NCBI GenBank assembly: GCA_021202985.1
Contig: JAJQCA010000062.1
Location: 31,183-76,148, forward strand
Origin: Alistipes sp.
GTDB lineage: Bacteria > Bacteroidota > Bacteroidia > Bacteroidales > Rikenellaceae
DNA: 44,966 nucleotides
Direction: 5' to 3'
Shown: positions 8,507 through 16,922 of the stretch, piece after piece
Layout of the letters: each line of letters starts with the position of its first letter
Numbering within the stretch: position 1 is the stretch's first letter
The notes under the pieces: model-generated
What the model was told of the DNA's origin: nothing
The model's database searches: none
Seen by the model: the letters and a program-made list of their open reading frames with translations, nothing else
Translations under genes and position numbers: made by a program

Positions 8507-10060
8507 ATGGCCAAAAGTATATTTGTAATAGGCATCGGCGGCACGGGAATGCGATGCCTGGAATCGTTTATCCACCTCTGCGCGATGGGCATGTTCGACG
8601 ACACGGAGGTAAACATGCTGGCGCTCGATACGGACAAGGACAACGGGAACTTCACCCGCCTCCGCGACCTGAAGAATTATTACCAGAATATAAAAGGCGG
8701 GCAGGAGCGGCAGGTTGCCCATACCGACACCCAGTTTTCGGCTAAGATAAATTACTACGAATTCACGCCTGACTATTCGAGCGAAAACAACCTTTCGAAA
8801 ATCATGGGGTATTCGAGCCGTAACAAAAAATCGTTCCCGAACCCCGACAATAAATACCATAACGCAATAGAAACCGACATTGCGGACCTGCTTTTTACCG
8901 AGGACGTAAGGGAGTTCGACCTTAACCACGGTTACAGGGCACAGACCCACCTGGGTTCGCTGCTGATGTACGACTCGCTGGTAAACGACGACAATAAAAA
9001 CTCCCAGTTCAAACAATTCGCCGCCAAACTGATACGCACAACCGACGATGCGCGGGTGTTTATATTCGGTTCGGTGTTCGGCGGTACCGGCGCCTCTTCG
9101 ATTCCCATTATACCGCGAGCCATCGAGGCGGTGACAAAGAAAGAAAACGACAACCAGGTAGCCCAGGCGCTTTACGGCTCGGTGATACTTACCGGGTACT
9201 TCTCTTTCAACTACAACATGAGCAACGACGAGAGGATGCGCGAAAAGATAGTGGCCACGTCCGAAAGGTTCGCTTTCAATTCGCAGGCGGCGCTGATGTT
9301 CTATGAGGACGACGCATCGGTAAACGACGTGTACAGCAGGCTGTACCTGCTCGGTTCGAGGGAAATTAAAGAGATAAGCGGCAAGAACAGCGTTAAGACC
9401 GGCGGTAAGGAGCAGCAGAACAACGCCCATTACCTGGAGCTTATGGCCGCCTTCGCGGCCTACGATTTCTTCAACTCACCCAAAGAGTCGCTCAAAGAGG
9501 GAGGTGAGGATAAGTTTTATTTCATACACCCGGACATAAAGGACGCGCGCCTCTCGTTCGGGAACTTTACCAACAATCAGGACTTCCGTAAAAAATTCGG
9601 GATGCTGGTGGCGGCCTCTTACCTCGGGCTGATAGACAAGTACGACCTCTATACACAGGCGACCATAGGCAAAAGTATAACCGGGTACGAAAATATAAGC
9701 CAGGACGAAAAACACGCCCTGCACAAATATTTCGAGAAGTTCAACCTCTGGTTCGACGGAGATCAGGTGGAGGACGGATGGCTCCGTCAACTGGATACCT
9801 CGGCCGGGGGGATGCTGTTCGACGCCAAGGCGTTCGGTATACACGACAAGAAATCCCTTTCGAAGCTCGATTTCAACAAGCATCTCTATGCCGATGACAA
9901 GGCCAATACGTTTTCGACAGGATTGCTCAGCGGCGATATATTCGACAAGGTGCGCAGCGAGATGAATAAGGTCGAAGACAACCTTAACATCAGCAACACC
10001 AACGAAAGGCTTATACACCGTGTATACCACACGCTGTGCCAATTATATAATTTTAAATAG
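8507..10060 (+). CDS. tubulin/FtsZ-like GTPase
   Basis: A 517-residue protein with the two glycine-rich signatures of the tubulin superfamily. An N-terminal strand and loop FVIGIGGTGMR (about residues 6-16) contacts the nucleotide, and the T4 loop GSVFGGTGAS at 188-197 corresponds to the GGGTGTG signature of FtsZ and tubulin. The C-terminal 300 residues are unlike FtsZ or TubZ and appear system-specific. It matches what I know as tubulin-like proteins (Pfam Tubulin_2 type) found in large operons rather than cell-division FtsZ. It is flanked at 4 and 8 bases by operon partners. It probably binds GTP; whether it polymerises is unknown. Confidence 0.85.
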   Translation: MAKSIFVIGIGGTGMRCLESFIHLCAMGMFDDTEVNMLALDTDKDNGNFTRLRDLKNYYQNIKGGQERQVAHTDTQFSAKINYYEFTPDYSSENNLSKIMGYSSRNKKSFPNPDNKYHNAIETDIADLLFTEDVREFDLNHGYRAQTHLGSLLMYDSLVNDDNKNSQFKQFAAKLIRTTDDARVFIFGSVFGGTGASSIPIIPRAIEAVTKKENDNQVAQALYGSVILTGYFSFNYNMSNDERMREKIVATSERFAFNSQAALMFYEDDASVNDVYSRLYLLGSREIKEISGKNSVKTGGKEQQNNAHYLELMAAFAAYDFFNSPKESLKEGGEDKFYFIHPDIKDARLSFGNFTNNQDFRKKFGMLVAASYLGLIDKYDLYTQATIGKSITGYENISQDEKHALHKYFEKFNLWFDGDQVEDGWLRQLDTSAGGMLFDAKAFGIHDKKSLSKLDFNKHLYADDKANTFSTGLLSGDIFDKVRSEMNKVEDNLNISNTNERLIHRVYHTLCQLYNFK

Positions 10061-10068
10061 AGAACGCC

Positions 10069-13000
10069 ATGTCCATAAATAAAGAACTACCGTTACTTAT
10101 CGATTCGAAGATAACCCCGTCGAGCGAACATAAGGACAAATGGTGTCCGATGAAGCAGGCGGTCAATTTCATACGCAACATACGCACGAGCAAGGTCGAC
10201 GAGAAAGGCGCGGCGCGGCAATACCTCACACTGGTTTCCGGTATTCCGACGCCGTGGGCGAGGGCGAAAATTTTCAATTACGCCATAGCATACATATCCA
10301 ATAAGAACCCGCAGGACGAGGATACCGGCCTGATACGTTATTTTGAAATGCTGGTGGACGAGTGGAAGGGCCTGCTGGCTGCAATAGCCATCAAACCCGA
10401 CCGGTTCACTTTCTCCGCCCCGGTAACCCTTGCCGACGACCCGGCACGCCTCTCCCCTTACCCGTTCCTCAATACGCTCGGCACGATGCTGTTCGAGGAT
10501 AAACCCTACTGGATACATACAAAGGAGCAGAACCGGAACAATCCCAAAATACAGCTGCTCTATTACAACAATAAACTGGTCGGGGCCACCTCTCCGTTTA
10601 CCATTTTCTTCACGGGGGTAAATTACGGCAACATAGCCCCTGACTGTGCCGATATACCGTGGTTCGACAGGGAGCAGGGTATGTTCATCAACCCGGACGA
10701 AAGTATAAAGCGGGACGGGGAAAACCTCCAGAAACTTTTCATATTCGTAAACAACATAATTAAGAACCACGAGGACTACAAGCAGGCCATAACGGAGAAT
10801 TTCGGCGACGACCGCAGGCCCGACCTGCTGTTCGTAAACAGGATGATAGAGGTGCTGTCCAAGTGGTCCGACCGTCTCAGGGAGCTGGCTATAAGGGAAA
10901 CCAACAAGGAGCTTTCCGAGAACGGGGGTGTACTGCCGCACCTGAAACAACTGGAGGGTCCGCTGTCGATACTGTTACGCAACGAATTCAAAGTCTATTG
11001 GAACTCCAATTCATTCTCCAAGAAGCCGGATGCAGGTTCAAAGATTATAGAATCGCTCGACGACCTCTTTATTCCGGGCGACTATATCGCAGGGTGGAAC
11101 GACAGTACCGGAAGGATGGACGAAGGCGCCGTCTATTATCTCAAAGTGAAGGATTACCAGGATAATAACGCCCCGGTGTCCTATTTCGCCCTCCCGCTCA
11201 GTAAACTGGGGTTGGAAATTTTCGGAAACTCCCTCAAGGAGATGCTTCAGGGCGGTATGGCTGACGATTCGAAGTTGTCCCTCACGGCAGAAATCAAGAA
11301 GGACAACCATGATATCCTCGCGGTGAAACTCACCATCGAGGTGGACGGCGAGAAGGTTCCGAAAGACAAGGAGTTCCAGATAAGGTGGATAGGCTCTAAC
11401 AGGAAGGTGATGATCTGGCCGAATTTCGTTTCCAATATCTGGAATAAATATTACCTCTATTCGGAATATCCTTCCAATGAAAAAGGGACCTGTTTCATTC
11501 CCGAATACAAGACCGGTTTCAAAGGCGGCAAGACCATAGACCTTCCCAAGACGCAGGACGGGCAGCCGATTTACCCGGTAAAACACCTTGTGAAGTATCC
11601 TATCGGGGAAGTGTCGTCGGACAGCCACCACTACGAGATACTCCAGTCGGAGGTACCGTTCGAACGGTTCCGTACGGAAATCAACGAGAAAGGCGAAACA
11701 ATAGAGGCCGGCTACCTGGTGATAAAGGATAAGTTCATCGAGGACAAGACTTCGGATAAAGTTTTCAATGAAAATTCCAAAGCCATAATCGGTTTCGACT
11801 TCGGCAGCAACAATACCTGCGTAAATTATGCCGTGAATACCGGAAACGCTCAACCGATACCCTTCTCCAACCGCAGGGTTATGATAGTGGGCCATGAGAA
11901 CGAATCGGGCAGGCTCGCCGAGAGCGACGAACTGCTTTTCTTCTCGAACGAAGGTACGTTCGGTAACAACGGGCAGGTGAAATCGTGGCTCCATGAGCAC
12001 GATATCGAGTACATACAGGAAGGCACGGCGGATGAAATAGCCGGAGGCGTACCCGTAAACGAGAAGAATATCTGCGTGGTGGAGATGACCGAGGAGAAAA
12101 TACGGACCCAGGTCGGCAACCTCTATTACGATATGAAGTGGCTTTCGACCGAATCGGGAATCAACAAAAAGACGGCGTTCATCAAAACCCTCTGGACCCA
12201 GATATGCGCGGACCTCTATGCGCAGGGCCAGGTACCCGAGACGCTGAGGTGGTCCTACCCAAGTTCTATGATAACGGCCGATGTCAATAATTACAGCAGG
12301 TTATTCAACAGCCTGGCGGCAAGGGATATGCCCTTTGTAAGTTCGGCCGAAATCCCGAGGGTGGAGACCGAGAAAAGGACCGAGTCGGAAGCCGTCTGTT
12401 CGTATGCCCTTACGATGAATTTCGAACCCACGAGCGACCAGTTCGTGGTCGGTATAGACGTGGGGGGAAGTACGAGCGATATCCTGATTATAGGTAAGGG
12501 AAGCCTCGACGGCGGAGCCGGAACGGACAATATACTCTACTCGCAGAGTTCGGTGAGGCTTGCCGCCGGTGTTTTCTTCAAGGCGATAATAAACTCTCCG
12601 TCGTTCCGCAGGGCGCTGGTAAATTTCCACAAATCCGGCAAAACCCGGATACATGTGGAGAATATCGAGGAGATTATAGATTCCACAAACAAGGCCAAGG
12701 GTCCCTACTTCCTCAATAATATCTTCGACCAGCTGCAGGGCGAACGGGAGTTCTACGAATTCTACGACGATATGTTCCGGAACGTCCCCTACGTGTTCAC
12801 CATCCCGGCCTATGTGACGGGGCTGCTGGTATGCTATTCGGGCATGCTCACGGCTAACGTAATCCGCAAGCAGGGGCTGGAGGACAAGATTAAGTATGCC
12901 GTGGTACAGCCGTTCGGCAAGGGGGGCAGGCTGTTCGACTGGATGAACCTGTTCGATAAGGACGTGGTGTATGAGTTTTACAGTAAATGTTTCTCACTCG

Positions 13001-13497
13001 GTATGAATAACGATGCCGTAAAACTCAAATTCCATAAAATTACCCCTGACAATAAATCGGAAGTTTCGAAGGGACTCGTGGCCGAACACAAAATCGTGAA
13101 GGACGAGAACGAGAACTACGAGGTTTGGGGGGAAGCAGGAGTGAAATACATCCGCTCCGGAGAGGTCCTGGAACTCGGAGAGTTCGACAATATCGACAGT
13201 TCGCTCTTCGAGAACGTGGAGAATTTCGATTTCACGGCCTCGGGCGAGGTGTTCAGAAAGTACATGGATATACTCAGCGACCTGCTCAACCATAAACTGG
13301 GTGTGCTTAAGGATTCCTCCGCCCTCTACGAGACCGAGAACCTGCGCTACATCACCTCTTTCTTCCGCAACGACCGGGAATACAGGAAGGTACAGAACGA
13401 GAAGGATAAGAAAAGCGTCTACTCGATGCCTATCCTTATCGCGGAGGGTCTGCATTACCTCGAAGAAGTCATTATTCCGAAAATCTTTAACCGTTAG
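10069..13497 (+). CDS. large protein with actin/Hsp70-like ATPase domain
   Basis: An 1142-residue cytoplasmic protein. The N-terminal half (about 1-560) is not recognised and probably comprises several globular domains. From about 570 to 1000 the pattern is that of the actin/Hsp70/FtsA ATPase superfamily: phosphate-1 loop IIGFDFGSNNT at 573-583 with Asp577 and Gly579, and phosphate-2 loop VVGIDVGGSTSD at 793-804 with Asp797 and Gly799-Gly800. Both nucleotide-binding elements are intact, so ATP binding is likely. It ends with TAG, and the next gene continues in the same frame from a TTG three bases later. Sitting directly after a tubulin-like gene, it supplies the second cytoskeleton-type NTPase of the operon. 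Confidence 0.8.
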   Translation: MSINKELPLLIDSKITPSSEHKDKWCPMKQAVNFIRNIRTSKVDEKGAARQYLTLVSGIPTPWARAKIFNYAIAYISNKNPQDEDTGLIRYFEMLVDEWKGLLAAIAIKPDRFTFSAPVTLADDPARLSPYPFLNTLGTMLFEDKPYWIHTKEQNRNNPKIQLLYYNNKLVGATSPFTIFFTGVNYGNIAPDCADIPWFDREQGMFINPDESIKRDGENLQKLFIFVNNIIKNHEDYKQAITENFGDDRRPDLLFVNRMIEVLSKWSDRLRELAIRETNKELSENGGVLPHLKQLEGPLSILLRNEFKVYWNSNSFSKKPDAGSKIIESLDDLFIPGDYIAGWNDSTGRMDEGAVYYLKVKDYQDNNAPVSYFALPLSKLGLEIFGNSLKEMLQGGMADDSKLSLTAEIKKDNHDILAVKLTIEVDGEKVPKDKEFQIRWIGSNRKVMIWPNFVSNIWNKYYLYSEYPSNEKGTCFIPEYKTGFKGGKTIDLPKTQDGQPIYPVKHLVKYPIGEVSSDSHHYEILQSEVPFERFRTEINEKGETIEAGYLVIKDKFIEDKTSDKVFNENSKAIIGFDFGSNNTCVNYAVNTGNAQPIPFSNRRVMIVGHENESGRLAESDELLFFSNEGTFGNNGQVKSWLHEHDIEYIQEGTADEIAGGVPVNEKNICVVEMTEEKIRTQVGNLYYDMKWLSTESGINKKTAFIKTLWTQICADLYAQGQVPETLRWSYPSSMITADVNNYSRLFNSLAARDMPFVSSAEIPRVETEKRTESEAVCSYALTMNFEPTSDQFVVGIDVGGSTSDILIIGKGSLDGGAGTDNILYSQSSVRLAAGVFFKAIINSPSFRRALVNFHKSGKTRIHVENIEEIIDSTNKAKGPYFLNNIFDQLQGEREFYEFYDDMFRNVPYVFTIPAYVTGLLVCYSGMLTANVIRKQGLEDKIKYAVVQPFGKGGRLFDWMNLFDKDVVYEFYSKCFSLGMNNDAVKLKFHKITPDNKSEVSKGLVAEHKIVKDENENYEVWGEAGVKYIRSGEVLELGEFDNIDSSLFENVENFDFTASGEVFRKYMDILSDLLNHKLGVLKDSSALYETENLRYITSFFRNDREYRKVQNEKDKKSVYSMPILIAEGLHYLEEVIIPKIFNR

Positions 13498-13500
13498 GCT

Positions 13501-15684
13501 TTGGAACGCGACAGGCTGATACTTTATATCGACCCCGAGTTTATTTTGCCTGTGGTTACGGCAGCCGGAGGAACATATTACGAGTTCACAGGCAGTGACG
13601 ACCACTGCCTGTGGACCTATTTCCACCGGGACGACAACGCCGGCAGGATTTCTTTCGGCCAGTCGTACCGCCGTAATTACTACGAGCAACTGGCCGAACA
13701 GAATTACTACGGGGATATCTGGTCCAAAATCACCGACCCGGAAGCATGCTTCGAGTTCAACGGTGTCCGGTCGGGTTATATCAACCTGCTGGGAAGCGCG
13801 GGGATTATAAGGGAACTTACCACATTCTATTACTCGGCCGGCGGAGGCCGCGAGGGCGATATCGCGACTGTGCTTATATTCTCGGAAGCCATCCCGGACG
13901 GGGCGAGAAAGGAGTTTATGAGGTATCTGGGGGAAATGGGATTCACGGTGGAGTCGTACAGCGTACCGTTGCGGGAACTGGCGATTACTAACTTCACGGA
14001 GCAGACCGGTCTCGAGCCGCACCCGCACAACAAGGTACTGGTTATGCAGTCCACGGGCGGCGACATTTACATAAGCCACCTGGTGTGTGACGGGGAGAAG
14101 TATTTTTCATCGACGGAGCAGACCCGGCTGGAAGGTATGGGCGACGACCCGTTGCGGAAGATACTCGTGGAGACCGTGGTCGAGCAGTTGAACCGCGATA
14201 CCCGCTTCCTGAATACAAAAGAGGACAAGCAGAAGGAGTTCATCTATCAGTCTACGTTCGTGGAGGGTTGGATAAACAGTTTCCACTCGTGCAAAAGGTC
14301 CGTACTGCACCTCGAAGGAGTCGCCCTGCATAAGGCCAAAGGCAACGTCAAAAGCCTCGATATCCAGATGGACGCAATCAAAGCCGCTGTCGCGGACAGG
14401 ATATATGTGGTGGGCAAGGAGGCTGCGGGTTATAAGAACGCCCATATACCGACCGGTTACAGCGGGTTGGTACTTCTCGGGGACGCGTTTTCGCATGAGG
14501 CTTTTGCCGAGAAAATAGGGCAGGCCGTGGGAAACTCAAAGCTGCTGGACAAATATCCGCGTCAGGCAATTCCCCGGATACTGAAGGATTTCCCGCGCCA
14601 CCGTGCGGCATCGGTAAAGGAATCGCCGGCGGATTACGACGATGTAATGAAGAGCCGCCAGGAGGAAATTGCCACTGTGGACCGGTGGATAAAGGAAGGC
14701 GACCGGATAAAGGGCATCGAGTACAAACTCGAAACCATCCGCAAAAAACTCTCCGACCTGGAGGACGATATCTCTTCCAAGGTAAACAGTGCGGAGTCAT
14801 GCCTCAGCTCCCACCTTTTCCCACGGAGCCTTTCCTACATCGGGGAGGCCGAAGCCCTCTGCCCGTCGGTAAAGGGTATTGAGGAGGAGTTCGGGAAGCT
14901 AAAACTCGAAGTGGGACAGGTCCAGAACGAGACCCATAAATTCCGGAACTTCGGGGACGCCTCAGACACTCTCGCCAACATAGACAAACTGTATGGCGAA
15001 ATTGTGGCGTCCGTTTCACGAATAGGGCACCAAATCCCGTCCGACCTCCGCGTCCTCGCCGACACGGTCGCGGTTTACGAATCGAATTTCAACCGTTACA
15101 AGGAGCTTATCCGCGAAGCCCTTTACAGCGACCGGCATACGGCGCTCGGCAAAGTGGAGGAGGCCATGAAGATAACGGCCGATCCGCGTGCAAAGGCCCT
15201 TTACGAAAAATTGTGCGCAGGAGAGAACACCGGCGACGTAGATTTCAGCGACCTGGGGATAACCGGCGGACGGAGCGGTAAAACACCCAAAGCTCCGAAA
15301 CCCGCAACCACACCGCCTAAATCGCCGGTCGCGGACCGGGCTGAGCAAACCTCGCAAGCGGCCCCTTCAGGAAGGGCCACGGTGGAGTTCTTCGTGAAGA
15401 AAGGACTGTTTTCCAAAAACAAGTTCAAAGTCACGGCCAGGGCCGACGGCGAACTACCCTGTTCGTTGCGGCTGTTTATGGACCGGATGATGCCGATTAA
15501 CCGCCACGCGGAGGGCTACGTAACCATAAGACCCGTGGAATTTTCGGGCGGTAAATTCGAACATACCTATACGGTGGCAACCCAGAAAGGCGACAAGAAA
15601 GTCTTTTTCCGATTCTGGGCCGACGACCCCGGATGCGACGGGGCAATCTCGATGAAGAACGACAATATAACTATAAATATCTGA
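13501..15684 (+). CDS. degenerate Hsp70/actin-like protein with coiled coil and C-terminal beta domain, TTG start
   Basis: A 727-residue product. The start is inferred as TTG at 13501, because an in-frame TAG lies just before it and the first in-frame ATG is more than 130 codons later, past sequence that looks structured. The N-terminal third looks like an eroded actin/Hsp70 fold: LILYIDPEF in place of phosphate-1, a segment resembling the Hsp70 connect region near residues 140-160, VLVMQSTGGDIYI near 180 in place of phosphate-2, and SGLVLLGDAF near 320 in place of the adenosine motif. Key Asp/Gly residues differ, so ATP hydrolysis is doubtful. A coiled coil follows (about 380-430), then helical sequence, a Pro/Thr linker and a C-terminal beta-rich domain from about 615. 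It may pair with the upstream ATPase. Confidence 0.72.
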   Translation: MERDRLILYIDPEFILPVVTAAGGTYYEFTGSDDHCLWTYFHRDDNAGRISFGQSYRRNYYEQLAEQNYYGDIWSKITDPEACFEFNGVRSGYINLLGSAGIIRELTTFYYSAGGGREGDIATVLIFSEAIPDGARKEFMRYLGEMGFTVESYSVPLRELAITNFTEQTGLEPHPHNKVLVMQSTGGDIYISHLVCDGEKYFSSTEQTRLEGMGDDPLRKILVETVVEQLNRDTRFLNTKEDKQKEFIYQSTFVEGWINSFHSCKRSVLHLEGVALHKAKGNVKSLDIQMDAIKAAVADRIYVVGKEAAGYKNAHIPTGYSGLVLLGDAFSHEAFAEKIGQAVGNSKLLDKYPRQAIPRILKDFPRHRAASVKESPADYDDVMKSRQEEIATVDRWIKEGDRIKGIEYKLETIRKKLSDLEDDISSKVNSAESCLSSHLFPRSLSYIGEAEALCPSVKGIEEEFGKLKLEVGQVQNETHKFRNFGDASDTLANIDKLYGEIVASVSRIGHQIPSDLRVLADTVAVYESNFNRYKELIREALYSDRHTALGKVEEAMKITADPRAKALYEKLCAGENTGDVDFSDLGITGGRSGKTPKAPKPATTPPKSPVADRAEQTSQAAPSGRATVEFFVKKGLFSKNKFKVTARADGELPCSLRLFMDRMMPINRHAEGYVTIRPVEFSGGKFEHTYTVATQKGDKKVFFRFWADDPGCDGAISMKNDNITINI

Positions 15685-15689
15685 CCCGT

Positions 15690-16898
15690 ATGGCGAGCAA
15701 TATAGTCTGCCCCTACTGCTTCGAATCGTACAGCAGTTCAAAAGTGCATTATATATGTATGAAATGCGATGTTACGGAAGACGCTAAATTGAGAGAGTTC
15801 TGGAAGGTGGAAAGGCGTCTTAAACCGCGTTTCGTCAGTTCCAAAGGAGTTTACGGTTTCCTGTCGGGCAAACCCCGCGAGGCGAACTGTCCGACCTGCA
15901 AGGCCCCGACCTACCGGTTCGCATGTCCGCACTGCCATAACGAGCTGGTGCCGGAGATGGTAGAGAACGGTTCGGTGATAGTGTCGATAATAGGCGCCCC
16001 GAGCAGCGGGAAAACAAACTATATTACGGTGCTCATAAACGAACTGAAAAAGAACGCCCATAAGGTAAACCTCGGGTTCTCCCCTACTTCGGTGGGACGA
16101 GATTCGAAAGAATATACATCGAACCTCTACAATAACGAATATTACAAGAGACTCTATGTGGATAAGCAGTGTGCCGAAAAAACCAAAGAAAACGAAGACA
16201 AACCGAGCATACCGCTTATTTTCCGCCTGAACGTCCGCAACACCAAAAAGGCCGTGTACCTGGTATTCTACGATTCGGCCGGGGAGAATTTCAACGATCC
16301 GGACAAAATGGAGGCACAAGCACGGTTTCTCTCCCGGTCCGCCGGCATTGTGCTGCTGTTCGATTCCTATTCGGTACCGAAGATAGAAGAGATGCTGAAA
16401 GAAAGGCGAATACAGACCAACCGCAAAGAATCAGACGGAACTTTCCGCCAAAGCTGGGAAAAGATATACGACTTTATGAACAGGGGAAAGGACAAAGCCC
16501 TGTTCAAGAAACCTTTCGCCATCACGTTCAGCAAAATAGATACCCTTATCGAGAATAAAGACTACTTCCATGACCTTAACCTGGACAGTATGGACGCCGA
16601 CGTGGTACCTTCCTACCTGCGGGGGCGGGACGGCGAGGGTTTCTCGCTCAGGGAGTGCGACAATATCCACGAGAGCTTCCGGTCGGCGCTCAGCCAGTGG
16701 GACAGCGCCCTGCTGAACGAGCTGGAGGACCGGTCCAATTTCGGACCGGACGGTTACCGGCTGTTCGGGATTTCGGCGCTCGGAACCATGCCCAACCCCG
16801 ACCTGTCGATACCCGAGCTGAAGCCGTTCCGGGTGATGGACCCGCTGCTGTGGGTGCTCTACAAGCTGGGCTTCGAAATCACGATAAAAAAAGAATAA
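15690..16898 (+). CDS. zinc-ribbon TRAFAC-type GTPase (double-GTPase family-like), soluble
   Basis: A 402-residue protein starting at the ATG five bases after the previous stop. An N-terminal zinc ribbon (Cys7, Cys10, Cys23, Cys26) is followed by a second CPTC...CPHC ribbon near residues 68-86. The GTPase domain has P-loop IIGAPSSGKTN at 100-110, Walker B/G3 YDSAGE with Asp195 and Gly198, and a G4-like SKID at 281-284, consistent with guanine specificity. This arrangement fits the TRAFAC-related GTPases that I recall being annotated as double-GTPase domains next to GAP1 proteins in predicted conflict systems. No membrane segment is seen, so it is cytoplasmic. The GAP1-like gene follows 24 bases later. 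Confidence 0.8.
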   Translation: MASNIVCPYCFESYSSSKVHYICMKCDVTEDAKLREFWKVERRLKPRFVSSKGVYGFLSGKPREANCPTCKAPTYRFACPHCHNELVPEMVENGSVIVSIIGAPSSGKTNYITVLINELKKNAHKVNLGFSPTSVGRDSKEYTSNLYNNEYYKRLYVDKQCAEKTKENEDKPSIPLIFRLNVRNTKKAVYLVFYDSAGENFNDPDKMEAQARFLSRSAGIVLLFDSYSVPKIEEMLKERRIQTNRKESDGTFRQSWEKIYDFMNRGKDKALFKKPFAITFSKIDTLIENKDYFHDLNLDSMDADVVPSYLRGRDGEGFSLRECDNIHESFRSALSQWDSALLNELEDRSNFGPDGYRLFGISALGTMPNPDLSIPELKPFRVMDPLLWVLYKLGFEITIKKE

Positions 16899-16922
16899 CC
16901 GACCCATAAACCCCGCTTAATC

